Origin: JAXHUM01 sp034189325
Lineage (GTDB): Bacteria; Desulfobacterota; DSM-4660; Desulfatiglandales; Desulfatiglandaceae
Direction: 5' to 3'
Assembly: GCA_034189325.1 (NCBI GenBank)
Contig: JAXHUM010000127.1
Coordinates: 1 to 21,580, forward strand
Length of the DNA: 21,580 nucleotides
The position numbers and the translations under genes were made by a program. Numbering within the stretch: the first letter of the stretch is position 1; the number at the start of each line of letters is the position of its first letter. The notes under the pieces are model-generated. The model searched no databases, was not told the DNA's origin, and worked only from the letters and a program-made list of their open reading frames with translations. Positions 14,644-21,580 of this stretch are shown piece after piece.

Positions 14644-15396
14644 CTACAGGCCGCCAAGCAATTTATCGCTTTTTCTCCCAATCGGGCCTTCCGGATCAAG
14701 CTCAAGGGCGAGTTTTAATTCTTTAACGCCCTCCCCTTGTTTGCCAAGTTCAAGGTAGAGTCGCCCAAGGTTAAAATGGGCAGTGGGATAATCTGGCCCA
14801 TACTTGATCGCTTTTTTGTAGGCGTCAACGGCTTCCTCCCAACGTCTAACCTGTTCATAGGCAAGACCCAAATTGGTATAACCCACAATATAAGAAGGAA
14901 AAAGCTCTATGGCCCTGAGATAGCTCGCTATCGCCCTGTCATAATCCTTTTTATTAAAGAAGGCCATGCCAAGATTGTTGTGAGCAAAGTGGGGCGTCTT
15001 ATATGCAATATTACTGATCGCCTTCTCAAAACAGTCTATTGCAAGATCCCATTTTCCCAGTATCAGGTATACCGTCCCCCTATTGTTATGAGCTTCCGAG
15101 AATCCCGGTCGCAATAACACGGCCTTAGAAAAATGCCTTAGAGAAAATTGATATTCTTGAATTCCTCTATATGCCAATGCCAGCTCGTGATGTATATCGG
15201 CGTTTTCAGGATCCAATTTGACGGCTTCAAGCAGCTTCTGTAGGCCGCCTCTTATATTCCCTTCCTGAATAAGAGCGTACCCATAATTCTGCAGGGCTTT
15301 TGCCTTTGTCTTTTCATTTACTTGATTTGCCGCGCAACCAATGCACCCCACCACGATTATACTTATACATAGTAGAGCATACTTACTTTTTAACAA
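14644..15396 (-). CDS. TPR-repeat lipoprotein, probable secretin pilotin (Tgl/PilF-like)
   Basis: Protein of 250 residues. The N-terminus is a lipoprotein signal peptide (IIVVGC; Cys18 is the best acylation site, Cys21 the alternative). At least five tetratricopeptide repeats follow, recognised by the spacing of LGLAYEQ / WEEAVDAYKKAIK type helices up to about residue 240. TPR lipoproteins next to pilQ (Tgl in Myxococcus, PilF/PilW in others) assist assembly of the PilQ ring in the outer membrane. The start is a TTG at 15396 with AGAGGG a few bases before it; no in-frame ATG is available. It lies 86 bases after pilQ in the same direction and is probably co-transcribed. The pilotin role is inferred from fold and location. 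Confidence 0.85.
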   Translation of the reverse strand: MLKSKYALLCISIIVVGCIGCAANQVNEKTKAKALQNYGYALIQEGNIRGGLQKLLEAVKLDPENADIHHELALAYRGIQEYQFSLRHFSKAVLLRPGFSEAHNNRGTVYLILGKWDLAIDCFEKAISNIAYKTPHFAHNNLGMAFFNKKDYDRAIASYLRAIELFPSYIVGYTNLGLAYEQVRRWEEAVDAYKKAIKYGPDYPTAHFNLGRLYLELGKQGEGVKELKLALELDPEGPIGRKSDKLLGGL

Positions 15397-15482
15397 CTTT
15401 CCCTCTCTTCTCCTGTGCCTTGCTAGGGGAAATTAACTTATTGTAACGACCAGCAAACAGATCTCCAGGTCAGTGTCAGATC

Positions 15483-17251
15483 CTAATTTACGACTCTCGG
15501 TGTGAGGAAGATCAGCAGTTCGGTCTGCTGTTCCGTTTTGTTTTCAGCTTGAAAAAGCCTGCCCACATAGGGAATATCCTGAAACCATGGCACACCTGTC
15601 TGGTTTCTAGACTTCTGCTCAGTGTATATCCCTCCGATAACAATTGTTTCACCGCTCTGTACCATCAATTTCGTCTCAAGCTCTTTGCCGGTCTTTGAGC
15701 TTTCATCGCTCTGTTTTTCATCTTTGACTTTCACTTCCATAGTGACGTAGTTGTTGTAGGTGACAAAGGGAGTAACCTCTAAAGACAAGGTAGCTTCCAC
15801 CTCTTTTGCTTCGACATTTTCTGCAGCAGGTATATAGAAGGTATCCCCTCTACTGATCATGGCGCTTTCACCATTGCTGGCGATCACTCTTGGGGCTGAA
15901 ATGATCTTTGCCTCACCTTCGCTTTCGGCCAGGCCTAGGGAGGCATCCAATGCCAGGAGCCCTAATCCGACGTTTGTCAACCTGGCAAATGAAAGGCCGA
16001 GATTCCCTACCCATCCCTCAGGAGCATTTGTTGAAAAATTACCACCTACAATGAGATCATTATGGGTCGCAAAACCCGTTGCTTCCGTACCCCAGGCAGT
16101 TCCTTCATTGTGTCTCCATTGTCTTTCGATATTGTTCCATTTGACCCCCAAATCTCGTCCGAAATTGGTTGAGGCATCAACGATTCTAGCCTCAATCATA
16201 ATCTGTTTTACAGGGGCGTCAAAGCGCTTGACCGTCTCATTGGCCTTTTGGATTACAGAGGCTATGTCTGTCAAAATAATCGTGTTCGTTCTTGCATCTA
16301 CACTTATTGTGCCTCGCTTGGTTTTAATACCTTCTATTAACGGCTTGATGTCCTTTTCCGCATCGGCAAAATCAAGCGGTATGTACTCTGTCACCAGAGG
16401 TTCGAGTTCTTTGGCCCTCTTGGCCTCTTCCAACTTCTTTCTCTCAGCGGCCTTGGCCTCCTCTCGTTTTTTCTTCTCTTCCGCTTCGATCTTTGCGATC
16501 TTTGTCTTGGTTGTCACCCAAATGATGTTACCCTCGTGTCTCATACCCAGATCATTGTTGGTGAGGACAAGTTCAAGGGCTTGATCCCATGGGACATTCT
16601 TTAGTTTCATTGAGACCGTTCCCTTAACCTCGTTCCCCCAGATAATGTTCAAATTGCTGATTTCACCGATCAATCTCAGAATATTAGTTACTTCAGCATT
16701 TACAAAATCCATTGTCATGGGGGCCCCGGTGTACTTCCTTGCAAGCTGTTTGGAAGCTTTTCCACTCTTTTGATTTTCATTGAGTAGTGGCTTTTCCGGC
16801 ATTTTCGCAGTAGAGGAAATGACTTCAGTCTCGGTCAAAGCAACAGGGACGATGTTCTTTACAGGAGGCTTGACAGCGGTCCGCCCAAAATCTATTTGAA
16901 TACCAGCCTCTCCTTGGTCGACATGAAAAGGAACCACATCCCTTAATGAGATAGTAAAATAGAGTATACTGTTGTCTGAAGAAAATGAGGGTTTCACACG
17001 GTCCACGGCCCCTTTAAAATAGGAGCTGTCCAACCGCCTCAAAAGGAGGGGTGGGATAGTCGTTTCTCTAAGTTGCAAGATCAATGTCTTCGGATCCTTT
17101 TGCTCAACGTCATAGCTCACTTTTCTGTCGGTTGTCACCGTAAGCCTTGATCGGCCATGGCTCAACATAGTGAAATCAACGCCCAGGACCTCATTTTTCT
17201 TAACTGAACGAGGTTTGAAAAAAACCCTCGGCTGAACAGGCTTCTGATCGG
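15483..17251 (-). CDS. pilQ: Type IV pilus secretin PilQ, 5' end in an assembly gap
   Basis: About 588 residues are visible. They show the end of an AMIN domain (VLGVDFTM and the following strands), a secretin/TonB short domain (APMTMDFVNAEV...), a highly charged Lys/Glu helix, the N1 domain and the secretin core. The chain ends in the typical VGRLFQ...ELLIFLTPRVV. PilQ forms the outer-membrane ring for the pilus. The ATG at 17168 is not the start: the frame is open through 27 more codons up to the N run at 17252 and still reads as AMIN domain. The true start lies in the gap or in 17352-17386, where ATGs at 17386 and 17370 are candidates. The frame across the gap cannot be determined. Confidence 0.93.
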
Positions 17252-17351
17252 NNNNNNNNNNNNNNNNNNNNNNNNNNNNNNNNNNNNNNNNNNNNNNNNN
17301 NNNNNNNNNNNNNNNNNNNNNNNNNNNNNNNNNNNNNNNNNNNNNNNNNNN
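17252..17351. other. Assembly gap (100 N) inside pilQ
   Basis: Exactly 100 N, a placeholder of unknown real length. Because the visible pilQ lacks its signal peptide and most of its N-terminal domain, the missing DNA is probably longer than 100 bases. Confidence 0.97.
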
Positions 17352-17390
17352 AAAAAACCAAAAGCATCATAAACGGCTGAAAACATATTG

Positions 17391-17966
17391 CTATTCTGAT
17401 AAAAGCAGCTTTTTAGAGACATCCTTAATCTCCACCTCTCCATCAATATTCTTTGTTTTCTCCCGTATGATGACTTCCTTTTGACTTATCCGATACACAA
17501 TACCATCATTCCGTCCTATGGGGGTACCCTTCTTGATCACATATCCAAGACCCTTTGCATCTCTCACCATGGCCCAGTTTCCCTTTGAGCTGACAATAAT
17601 GGCTATGAGATCAAGTTGTGAAAGAGCAAGTGTTTCCAAGTAGGTCTTTGGTTTTTTCGATTTCTTCTCCTCGATATCCTCTTGCTCGGCAATGAAGGAC
17701 TTGAAAGGGTCTAGCTTTCCTGTGGGATCATAGACATACTCATCCTGTGATTGGGTCCCGGTTTTACTTCCAGTATCTTTCAGTTTTTTGTCGTCAAAGA
17801 GGTTCTTCCTTTCCCTGGCATCTTTGTTAATCACGGACGGGGAGGCACCCACTCCCTGCACACAAAAAAAGCAGCAGAGAAGCATCACCAGGAATGAAAC
17901 GAGTACATGCTGTCTCAAGCCTCTATCTTTTTTTCTTCCTCTTTTTTTTCTTCCCTGGCTTTTCAT
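17391..17966 (-). CDS. pilP: Type IV pilus assembly protein PilP
   Basis: Protein of 191 residues that links the PilN/PilO inner-membrane complex to PilQ in the periplasm. A very basic N-terminus (about 1-18) is followed by a hydrophobic signal segment (21-41), a charged flexible region, and the PilP beta domain at about 105-185 (LIAIIVSSKGNWAMV, GYVIKKGTPIG, EVIIREK). Most PilP proteins are lipoproteins; here Cys residues lie in the hydrophobic stretch (LLCCFFC) but no good lipobox is visible. The ATG at 17966 has AAAGGG seven bases before it, although it overlaps pilO by 44 nt. A TTG at 17918, after the pilO stop, is an alternative but its ribosome site is too close. Codons 1-18 are the A/G-rich overlap. 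Confidence 0.88.
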   Translation of the reverse strand: MKSQGRKKRGRKKDRGLRQHVLVSFLVMLLCCFFCVQGVGASPSVINKDARERKNLFDDKKLKDTGSKTGTQSQDEYVYDPTGKLDPFKSFIAEQEDIEEKKSKKPKTYLETLALSQLDLIAIIVSSKGNWAMVRDAKGLGYVIKKGTPIGRNDGIVYRISQKEVIIREKTKNIDGEVEIKDVSKKLLLSE

Positions 17967-18537
17967 CTGTCATCCCTTTAAACCGGTAAGTTATAGCTTC
18001 GCATTTCGTGTTCAGGATCGTAGAGCTTTTGCCTGCAGGTTTCATGGAAACATTGGTAATATTGACAATCCGCTCCATACGGCCCACTTTATAAAAGAAA
18101 AGGGCCACTTCATGATATGTGCCGCTCACCTCCATGGATACCGGTATCTCAACAAAAAAATCCTTCGACCTCTCACTCTTAGGCATAAAGGATCGAAATT
18201 CCAAGTTGGAATCGCTCCCTAACTGTGTGATCGTCCTCAAAAGAGTCGGAATTTCTCTTTTATCAGGCAAGAGTTTTAGGGCTTCCTGAAACTGGGCATT
18301 TACCTTGGCCTGTTCTGCCTTAAACTTCGCCAAGTTCCGCATTGTGATCTTTGCTTGTCTTATTTTCTGTTCAAGCTGCTCGATCTCCTGTTCGACCTTT
18401 TTTATCTCCTTGGTCTTAGGGATATAGTACCCAAAGACAAAAACAGAACCAAACAGCACAATAGTCCCTACAAGAATCAAGACCCTGTAGACCAGCTTTA
18501 TCTTCTCTATTTTTTCAATAAACGAGGCAGGCAGCAT
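17923..18537 (-). CDS. pilO: Type IV pilus inner-membrane assembly protein PilO
   Basis: Protein of 204 residues that pairs with PilN. It has one membrane helix (about 19-41), a coiled-coil (about 42-85; KVEQEIEQLEQKI) and a ferredoxin-like periplasmic domain (about 95-190) with the family pattern IPTLLRTITQLG and VSMEVSGTYHEVALFFYKVGRM. The last 12 residues are almost all Lys/Arg. They come from the A-rich DNA that also encodes the pilP start and are probably not part of the fold. The start ATG follows a GGAAGG that is very close and an AAGGGG further away. The gene lies 25 bases after pilN. Confidence 0.92.
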   Translation of the reverse strand: MLPASFIEKIEKIKLVYRVLILVGTIVLFGSVFVFGYYIPKTKEIKKVEQEIEQLEQKIRQAKITMRNLAKFKAEQAKVNAQFQEALKLLPDKREIPTLLRTITQLGSDSNLEFRSFMPKSERSKDFFVEIPVSMEVSGTYHEVALFFYKVGRMERIVNITNVSMKPAGKSSTILNTKCEAITYRFKGMTDEKPGKKKKRKKKR

Positions 18538-18562
18538 TCCTTCCGCATCCCCTTATTAGTGT

Positions 18563-19174
18563 CTAACGCCTCTTTTTCCTAGATTTCGTAGCGCTATTTT
18601 GAGCTTTACCCTCTTGCTTTTCCTTTTTTGAATACACCCTACAGGTCAGACTAAAAGTCACCGTATTGAGTTTTACTTTCGCATGCTTTTTAAGCTTTGT
18701 GGCCTTGAGATCCACAGAGCTTACCATGTCTGATTTTTCTAGATTCGTCATAAAAAGGGCTACCGTATCATTATCCATCGCCGTACCGGTTAGCGCCAGA
18801 ACGCCTCCCTTCTCACCGAGGGAGTTGAGCCACAGTTTGTCCTTGGGGACAGCCATGGCAACCTGGTCAAGTAACCGAACCGGCCCTGTCTTATTCTTTT
18901 CAAGCTCTTTTATGACCTTCAGCTTTGCCTGGGTTTCCTCAATCTGCCGCTTCAATTTCTTTAGCTCTTCAGTCGCTCCCTTGTACTTGTCGAGCTCTTT
19001 CACCTTCGCCGCCCTGGTTTCAGTCCTTGCGGCCAGCGTCCTGCTCCGATCGATGAAAAAAAACCCTATGGCTGCAAATAGAAAGACTACACTAAGGACA
19101 TAGATACTGATCTGTTTTCTTATGTTCTCTTTCTGTCTGGCAGCCCTAAAGGGTAGAAGATTTACTCTAATCAT
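18563..19174 (-). CDS. pilN: Type IV pilus inner-membrane assembly protein PilN
   Basis: Protein of 203 residues. The cytoplasmic N-terminus MIRVNLLPFR contains the INLLP-type motif that inserts into PilM. A membrane helix (about 22-42), a long coiled-coil (about 45-95) and a periplasmic ferredoxin-like domain (about 100-180) follow. The C-terminus is basic and repetitive. The ATG overlaps the pilM stop by four bases (ATGA), which points to translational coupling between the two interacting proteins. Confidence 0.94.
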   Translation of the reverse strand: MIRVNLLPFRAARQKENIRKQISIYVLSVVFLFAAIGFFFIDRSRTLAARTETRAAKVKELDKYKGATEELKKLKRQIEETQAKLKVIKELEKNKTGPVRLLDQVAMAVPKDKLWLNSLGEKGGVLALTGTAMDNDTVALFMTNLEKSDMVSSVDLKATKLKKHAKVKLNTVTFSLTCRVYSKKEKQEGKAQNSATKSRKKRR

Positions 19175-20259
19175 TTGTCACCAAGACTTCTCAAAGCCAA
19201 ACCAGCTGCGACGGCGGCTTGTGGAGCAACATACTTCAAATAGTTGGGGTCAAAGACTCTTTCATCAACGATAAGATTTCCAAAAGGGTTGAGTTCAGCG
19301 ACTTCCATATCCGTCTCAAGTTTCAGATATTTTTGAAAGCCCGGGATTCTACACGAGCCCCCGCACAGCAATATCTGCTCTATGACTTCATTCGGATAGG
19401 TATTGCCTACAAAGTCCAGGGCACGCTTTATTTCCTGAATCCAGTCTGAGACAACAGTCGAAAATATTTCCTCGAGTGCGGTTGTATCATCCGGGCGAAC
19501 CCCCCCTAGCTTTATTTTTTCAGCCTCTTCAAAACTCACCTTGAACTCCGATTTTATTGCCTCAGTTATCTGGGACCCACCATACGAGGAGTCTCTTGTA
19601 AAGAGTGAAATACCATTTCTTACGGCGTTAATACTAAGTTCTTCAGCGCCAACATTGACAATAGCATAGCAACCTTCCGGCTCTGCCTCCTGTGTACTTA
19701 TCTCAAAAACATTCTGCAGGGCGAAGGCATCCACATCCAGCACACCTGCATTAAGGCCAGACAACTCTATGAGACTGACATAATCTTCAACAACGTCTTT
19801 CTTGGCAGCCACCAGCATTAAGTCCATCTGTCCGCTGCCTTCTTCCCGAATTTCGCCTTCTTCTTCGGTCTCTATGGTGGGAACAAGCAGATCAAAATCA
19901 AGGTTCACTTCATTGATATCAAAAGGTATATATTGTTCTGCCTCTTCCTGAATTCTGCTTTCGATCTCCGATTCATCTTTGGCATCCATCGTGATTTTTT
20001 TTACTATCACAGAATAGCCGGATATGGAGGCGGCAACCGCCTTTTTCTTGATTTTGAGATTTTTGAACAAATTCACAATTGCCGAAGAAACAATCTCAAT
20101 CTCCTTAATCGATCCTTCAACAATTGCACCGGGTGGCAACCCAATCATTCCAAAATTCTTAAGAACTCTACCTCGCTTATCGTGATCGATCTCTACAACT
20201 TTTATGGAATGGGAACCAATATCAAGACCGATAACCTGATTTTTTTTGGGGACACTCAT
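19171..20259 (-). CDS. pilM: Type IV pilus assembly ATPase-like protein PilM
   Basis: Protein of 362 residues with the actin/FtsA fold; the cytoplasmic ring component that binds the PilN N-terminus. The phosphate-binding loop GLDIGSHSIKVVEI (about 10-23), the IVNVGAEE loop in the second half and the LCGGSCRIPGF adenosine motif (about 297-307) are visible. Family length is about 350. An AGAGG site precedes the ATG. It starts two bases after the stop of the small XRE regulator and overlaps pilN by four bases. Confidence 0.95.
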   Translation of the reverse strand: MSVPKKNQVIGLDIGSHSIKVVEIDHDKRGRVLKNFGMIGLPPGAIVEGSIKEIEIVSSAIVNLFKNLKIKKKAVAASISGYSVIVKKITMDAKDESEIESRIQEEAEQYIPFDINEVNLDFDLLVPTIETEEEGEIREEGSGQMDLMLVAAKKDVVEDYVSLIELSGLNAGVLDVDAFALQNVFEISTQEAEPEGCYAIVNVGAEELSINAVRNGISLFTRDSSYGGSQITEAIKSEFKVSFEEAEKIKLGGVRPDDTTALEEIFSTVVSDWIQEIKRALDFVGNTYPNEVIEQILLCGGSCRIPGFQKYLKLETDMEVAELNPFGNLIVDERVFDPNYLKYVAPQAAVAAGLALRSLGDK

Positions 20260-20261
20260 GG

Positions 20262-20471
20262 TTAGCCTCTTAGATCATCGGGAAATATCTTTGATTTTTG
20301 AGACAGATCATAACCAAGAGCCAAGATAACCTTCCTCATTGTCTCCATGCGGCATTTTTTGCCCTTCTCGACCCTGTCTATAGTCAAAGGAGAGACCCCT
20401 GCCTTTCGGGCAAGCTCCGCCTTGCTCATCAGGAGATTCTCTCTGATTTTCTTCACGCTGTTACGAGCCAT
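20262..20471 (-). CDS. Small XRE-type HTH regulator, first gene of the pil operon
   Basis: Protein of 69 residues that is essentially one helix-turn-helix domain of the Cro/C1 (XRE) type. The recognition region is ELARKAGVSPLTIDRVEKG (about 19-37), with the following helix METMRKVILALG. There is no sensor or oligomerisation domain. I chose the ATG at 20471 because AGAGGA lies five bases before it; the frame is open upstream to 20528 without a ribosome site. It ends two bases before pilM and sits behind a near-consensus promoter, so it is co-transcribed with the pilus genes and may repress them and itself. That control role is inference. Confidence 0.88.
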   Translation of the reverse strand: MARNSVKKIRENLLMSKAELARKAGVSPLTIDRVEKGKKCRMETMRKVILALGYDLSQKSKIFPDDLRG

Positions 20472-20539
20472 TTTTCCTCTGAATTTCAATATATTACAGA
20501 CTGGTCGCCACCCCAGAGAGGATAACAAACGTGCTATAA

Positions 20540-20568
20540 ATTAAAACACAAACAATGTGATTTGTCAA
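20540..20568 (-). promoter_or_regulatory. Near-consensus sigma-70 promoter of the xre-pilMNOPQ operon
   Basis: Read on the minus strand: TTGACA (20568-20563), a 17-bp spacer and TTTAAT (20545-20540; five of six). The start would be near 20533, with a leader of about 60 nt before the ATG at 20471. The spacer holds a weak inverted repeat (ACAAACA/TGATTTGT) that could be an operator. Confidence 0.65.
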
Positions 20569-20903
20569 ATATTTTTAATAAATTAAATAAAGTTAATATA
20601 ATTGATACCTATGCAGTAGTAATGAAGCAATCATGGCACAATATATAGTATCTTAAACCTTGAGCTTGTAAGGCTCGATTCTCATTCGGCTGATTATGTG
20701 CGCAATTCTTATGAGAACAAAAGATTTGAAGAATCAAGAGTCCAAATCGTCAGGGACATGTTCTCTGGAAAAACTCCTTTACAAACTGCAGGCTTAAAGA
20801 TTAAATTCGTTACGTCTTAGCACTAAGCCGTACGGTTTTCTATTATAGATTTCCTGAAATGGTCAGAAGTTCTTTTTGTCACAAGCACTTAAGGAGACTG
20901 TCA
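20569..20903. other. Divergent control region between the pilus operon and lepB
   Basis: The left third is very AT-rich and holds the pilus promoter and, on the plus strand, a perfect TATAAT (20597-20602) with a poor -35, a possible start point for lepB with a long leader. A frame without stops runs from 20626 to the TAG at 20820 (about 64 codons). It has no ATG near its beginning and no ribosome site; a GTG at 20698 is the only plausible start. A near-perfect palindrome, TACGTCTTAG/CTAAGCCGTA, lies at 20811-20832 and overlaps that stop. Nothing here is recognised as a known RNA or protein. Confidence 0.45.
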
Positions 20904-21572
20904 TTGAAGAAAAGGAAGCTCGAAAGCAGAACAAAGAAAAAAAGTACTTTTCGAGAATATGCCGAAGCAGCCGTGATCGCCGTCTTGCTTGCCCTTTTTT
21001 TGCGTACTTTTTTGGTCCAAGCATTTAAAATCCCATCGGGCTCAATGGAACCGACACTCCTCATAGGGGACCACATTCTGGTCAACAAATTCATTTACGG
21101 GATCAAGATCCCATTTACCGACCGTTATATCTTGGAATTGAAAAAGCCGAAGAGAGGCGATATTATTGTCTTTAAATGGCCTAGAGACGAAAGAAAAGAC
21201 TTTATCAAGAGGGTTATCGGCGTTGAAGGGGACAAGATTACGATACGAGATGACACCTTGTATATAAATGACAGAAAACTTAAGGCGGAACTTATTGGAA
21301 AATACGCGAATAACAAACTGGGCCGTACGAAAGTGTATAGGGAATCCATAGATGAAAACACACATCACATCTTGGATGAAGAGATCAAACACGAGATGTA
21401 CGGACCGGTGGTCGTTCCGCCGCGATCAGTCTTTGTCATGGGAGATAATCGCGACAATAGTCATGACAGTAGATACTGGGGGTTCGTCTCGTTAAACAAG
21501 CTGAAAGGCAAGGCCATGATTGTTTATTGGTCCTGGCCCCATTGGAAACGCTTCTTGCATGTGGTCGAATAG
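20904..21572 (+). CDS. lepB: Signal peptidase I
   Basis: Protein of 222 residues that cleaves Sec and Tat signal peptides at the outer face of the inner membrane. One N-terminal membrane helix (about 20-40) is followed by the catalytic Ser47 in PSGSMEPT, Lys102 in FIKRVIG and the GDNRDNSHDSRYWG box near residue 180. The family's all-beta catalytic domain is complete. I chose the TTG at 20904, because AAGGAG lies eight bases before it, over the ATG at 20859, which has no ribosome site and adds 15 basic, polar residues. The gene is divergent from the pilus operon, and no partner such as lepA or rnc is in view. Confidence 0.92.
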   Translation: MKKRKLESRTKKKSTFREYAEAAVIAVLLALFLRTFLVQAFKIPSGSMEPTLLIGDHILVNKFIYGIKIPFTDRYILELKKPKRGDIIVFKWPRDERKDFIKRVIGVEGDKITIRDDTLYINDRKLKAELIGKYANNKLGRTKVYRESIDENTHHILDEEIKHEMYGPVVVPPRSVFVMGDNRDNSHDSRYWGFVSLNKLKGKAMIVYWSWPHWKRFLHVVE

Positions 21573-21580
21573 TTTATATG

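Noticed and set aside
17162..17446. A minus-strand frame bridging the second gap
   Set aside because: It depends on reading through N and, on the left side, is out of frame with pilQ; on the right side it overlaps the 3' end of pilP.

Overview
The window looks like a draft-assembly contig from a Desulfobacterota (former Deltaproteobacteria) bacterium, most likely a sulfate reducer. The main evidence is a complete qrcABCD operon, which encodes the membrane-bound menaquinone reductase characteristic of sulfate-reducing members of this group. A Gram-negative type IV pilus assembly operon (pilMNOPQ), lipoprotein signal peptides and a Tat signal fit the same picture. Two runs of exactly 100 N (12554-12653 and 17252-17351) are scaffold gaps. 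Each interrupts a gene, so the real missing length is unknown. I see no insertion sequence, prophage, CRISPR array, tRNA or rRNA.

Layout. 1-590: the 3' end of a gene for a very acidic protein that enters from the left edge. 647-1558 (-): an FHA-GAF sensor or adaptor protein. 1911-2177 (+): an HU-type DNA-binding protein with an intrinsic terminator. 2374-3765 (+): an RlmD/RumA-type rRNA m5U methyltransferase. 3766-4161: a region with no protein gene. It has a perfect consensus sigma-70 promoter, about 200 nt of paired sequence and an intrinsic terminator, and is a candidate structured RNA (6S-like) or rpsU leader. 4162-4350: rpsU (S21). 4351-4672: a REP-like inverted repeat and a candidate promoter. 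4673-10090: the qrcABCD operon plus a fifth small membrane-protein gene. 10096-11709 (-): nadB, convergent with qrc and separated from it by 5 nt. 11928-12553 (+): a HAD phosphatase cut by the first gap. 12679-20471 (-): a long pilus block in transcription order xre, pilM, pilN, pilO, pilP, pilQ (5' part lost in the second gap), a TPR lipoprotein, and an Ig-like-domain lipoprotein. 20904-21572 (+): lepB, signal peptidase I, divergent from the pilus operon.

How the genes work together. The Qrc complex takes electrons from periplasmic hydrogenases and formate dehydrogenases through cytochrome c3 and reduces menaquinone in the membrane. The pilus block encodes the cytoplasmic actin-like PilM, the inner-membrane PilN/PilO pair, the periplasmic linker PilP and the outer-membrane secretin PilQ. 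It is followed by a TPR lipoprotein of the kind that pilots secretins, and it is preceded by a small XRE regulator two bases from pilM. NadB, RlmD, S21, HU and LepB are housekeeping proteins.

Points most worth checking: the structured region before rpsU, in which two G-rich arms compete for one C-rich arm; the five-haem QrcA and the extra small gene in the qrc operon; the 44-nt pilO/pilP overlap with A8 and A7 tracts; and the pilQ start, where the obvious ATG at 17168 is internal.
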